A stretch of 60,000 nucleotides of DNA from Symbiodinium natans (Eukaryota; Sar; Dinophyceae; Suessiales; Symbiodiniaceae). A program made the position numbers and the translations under genes. Below the pieces are notes generated by a model. The model saw only the letters and a program-made list of their open reading frames with translations, was not told the origin of the DNA and made no database searches. The DNA lies in the NCBI GenBank assembly GCA_905221605.1, contig CAJNDS010002168.1, forward strand, positions 432,733 through 492,732. Direction: 5' to 3'. Shown piece after piece: positions 59,366 through 60,000 of the stretch. Positions within the stretch are counted from its first letter, which is position 1, and each line of letters begins with the position of its first letter.

Positions 59366-60000
59366 CTGAACCTGGGTTTGGGAGAACGGGCTCGGGGTTT
59401 AGGGTTAGGGTTCAGGGTTTAGGGTTTAGGGTTTAGGGCTTAGGGCTTAGGGCTTAGGGCTTCGGGCTTCGGGCTTCGGGCTTAGGGCTTAGGGCTTAGG
59501 GTTTAGGGTTTAGGGCTTAGGGTTTAGAGTTCACGGCACGGTTTGGGCTTTCGGGTTTAGGGTCTTGGGCTCAGAAACCCCGAAACCCCTGGAACAATGA
59601 TCTTATCGAGCACAAGACGCCGCCGCCTCAAACCATGACACCTTAAAACCCTCAACCCTGTACCCTATCTCCATGCCCTGCATCCTGAAACCAAATCTCT
59701 AAAAACCCTGTAAGCCCTACCCTATCACCCTAAGACCTTGGCGAGCCCTAGAAAGCACTTGTTACATAATGACTTTGGGGGTGTAGGGTTTAGGGTTTAG
59801 GGCTTAGGGTTTAGGGTTTAGGGGCACCTGGGTAGGTTTCTATAGGTTTTTGCGGGCCAAATCCCTGCTCCCCCCTCCCCCCCGGTTCTGGGTTTTTTTC
59901 AGGGGCCTGGGTAGAAGCTTATGTCGCTTTCATTCAGGGTTAGGAATCTATAGCCAGGAAGTTAATTACACTGAACATGCCAGAATTCACTAGACCAGGC
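59366..60000. other. repeat-rich window end
   Basis: GGGCTTAGGGCTTCGG variants (59425-59520) and TTTAGGG tract 59786-59820. A short island at 59590-59640 (minus, RRRLVLDKIIVPG) may be an exon. No feature visible from 59825 on. Confidence 0.5.

Noticed and set aside
1-60000. CRISPR array, bacterial operons, ribosome-binding sites, tRNA or rRNA genes
   Set aside because: None seen. Short tandem repeats are telomere-type without CRISPR-like spacers, and coding pieces are spliced exons.

Overview
The window looks like nuclear DNA of a dinoflagellate, or a very close alveolate. The reasons are: thousands of bases of interstitial TTTAGGG/CCCTAAA telomere-type repeat, a Ty1/copia reverse-transcriptase fragment of the kind common in dinoflagellates, exons that are nearly all on one strand, and splice junctions that mostly use GC (also GT and GA) donors and AG|G acceptors. 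I see no prokaryotic genes, rRNA, tRNA or CRISPR array. No species is assigned.

The main result is a minus-strand gene spread over at least 1249-22968. It encodes a PPP-family serine/threonine protein phosphatase. Its catalytic domain is cut into about 20 micro-exons of 18-75 nt, roughly 815 coding nt in 21.7 kb. When the exons are read in order on the minus strand they join in frame and give the PPP landmarks in the right order: GDLHGQ, FNGDFVDRG, RGNHE, FDRLPWG, LHGGIG, LWSDP, SPRGG, RSHQ, FSARDYEG, GNDGAVLLI, RPQVL. No single frame is long enough to show this gene, so a plain open-reading-frame scan misses it.

The introns (371-2275 bp) are filled with telomere-type arrays, several families of short inverted-repeat elements (MITE-like), homopolymer C/G tracts and one copia fragment. 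Most exon islands have CCCTAAA on the low-coordinate side and TTTAGGG on the high-coordinate side. Each intron therefore tends to start with TTTAGGG and end with CCCTAAA, so its two ends could pair in the transcript.

From about 23 kb to 60 kb the same architecture continues. There are many more minus-strand exon-like islands with good splice boundaries, several encoding hydrophobic (transmembrane-like) stretches, but I could not join them into a recognised protein. They may be the N-terminal part of the phosphatase gene, one or more upstream genes in the same direction, or both. They are listed as candidate exons with modest confidence.

The repeats are also informative in themselves. Telomere-type tracts sit inside several MITE copies, one MITE is nested in another, one phosphatase exon is duplicated in a 129-bp tandem unit, and variant arrays occur (TTTTGGGG, GGGGCTTA, AATTAAACCCT).
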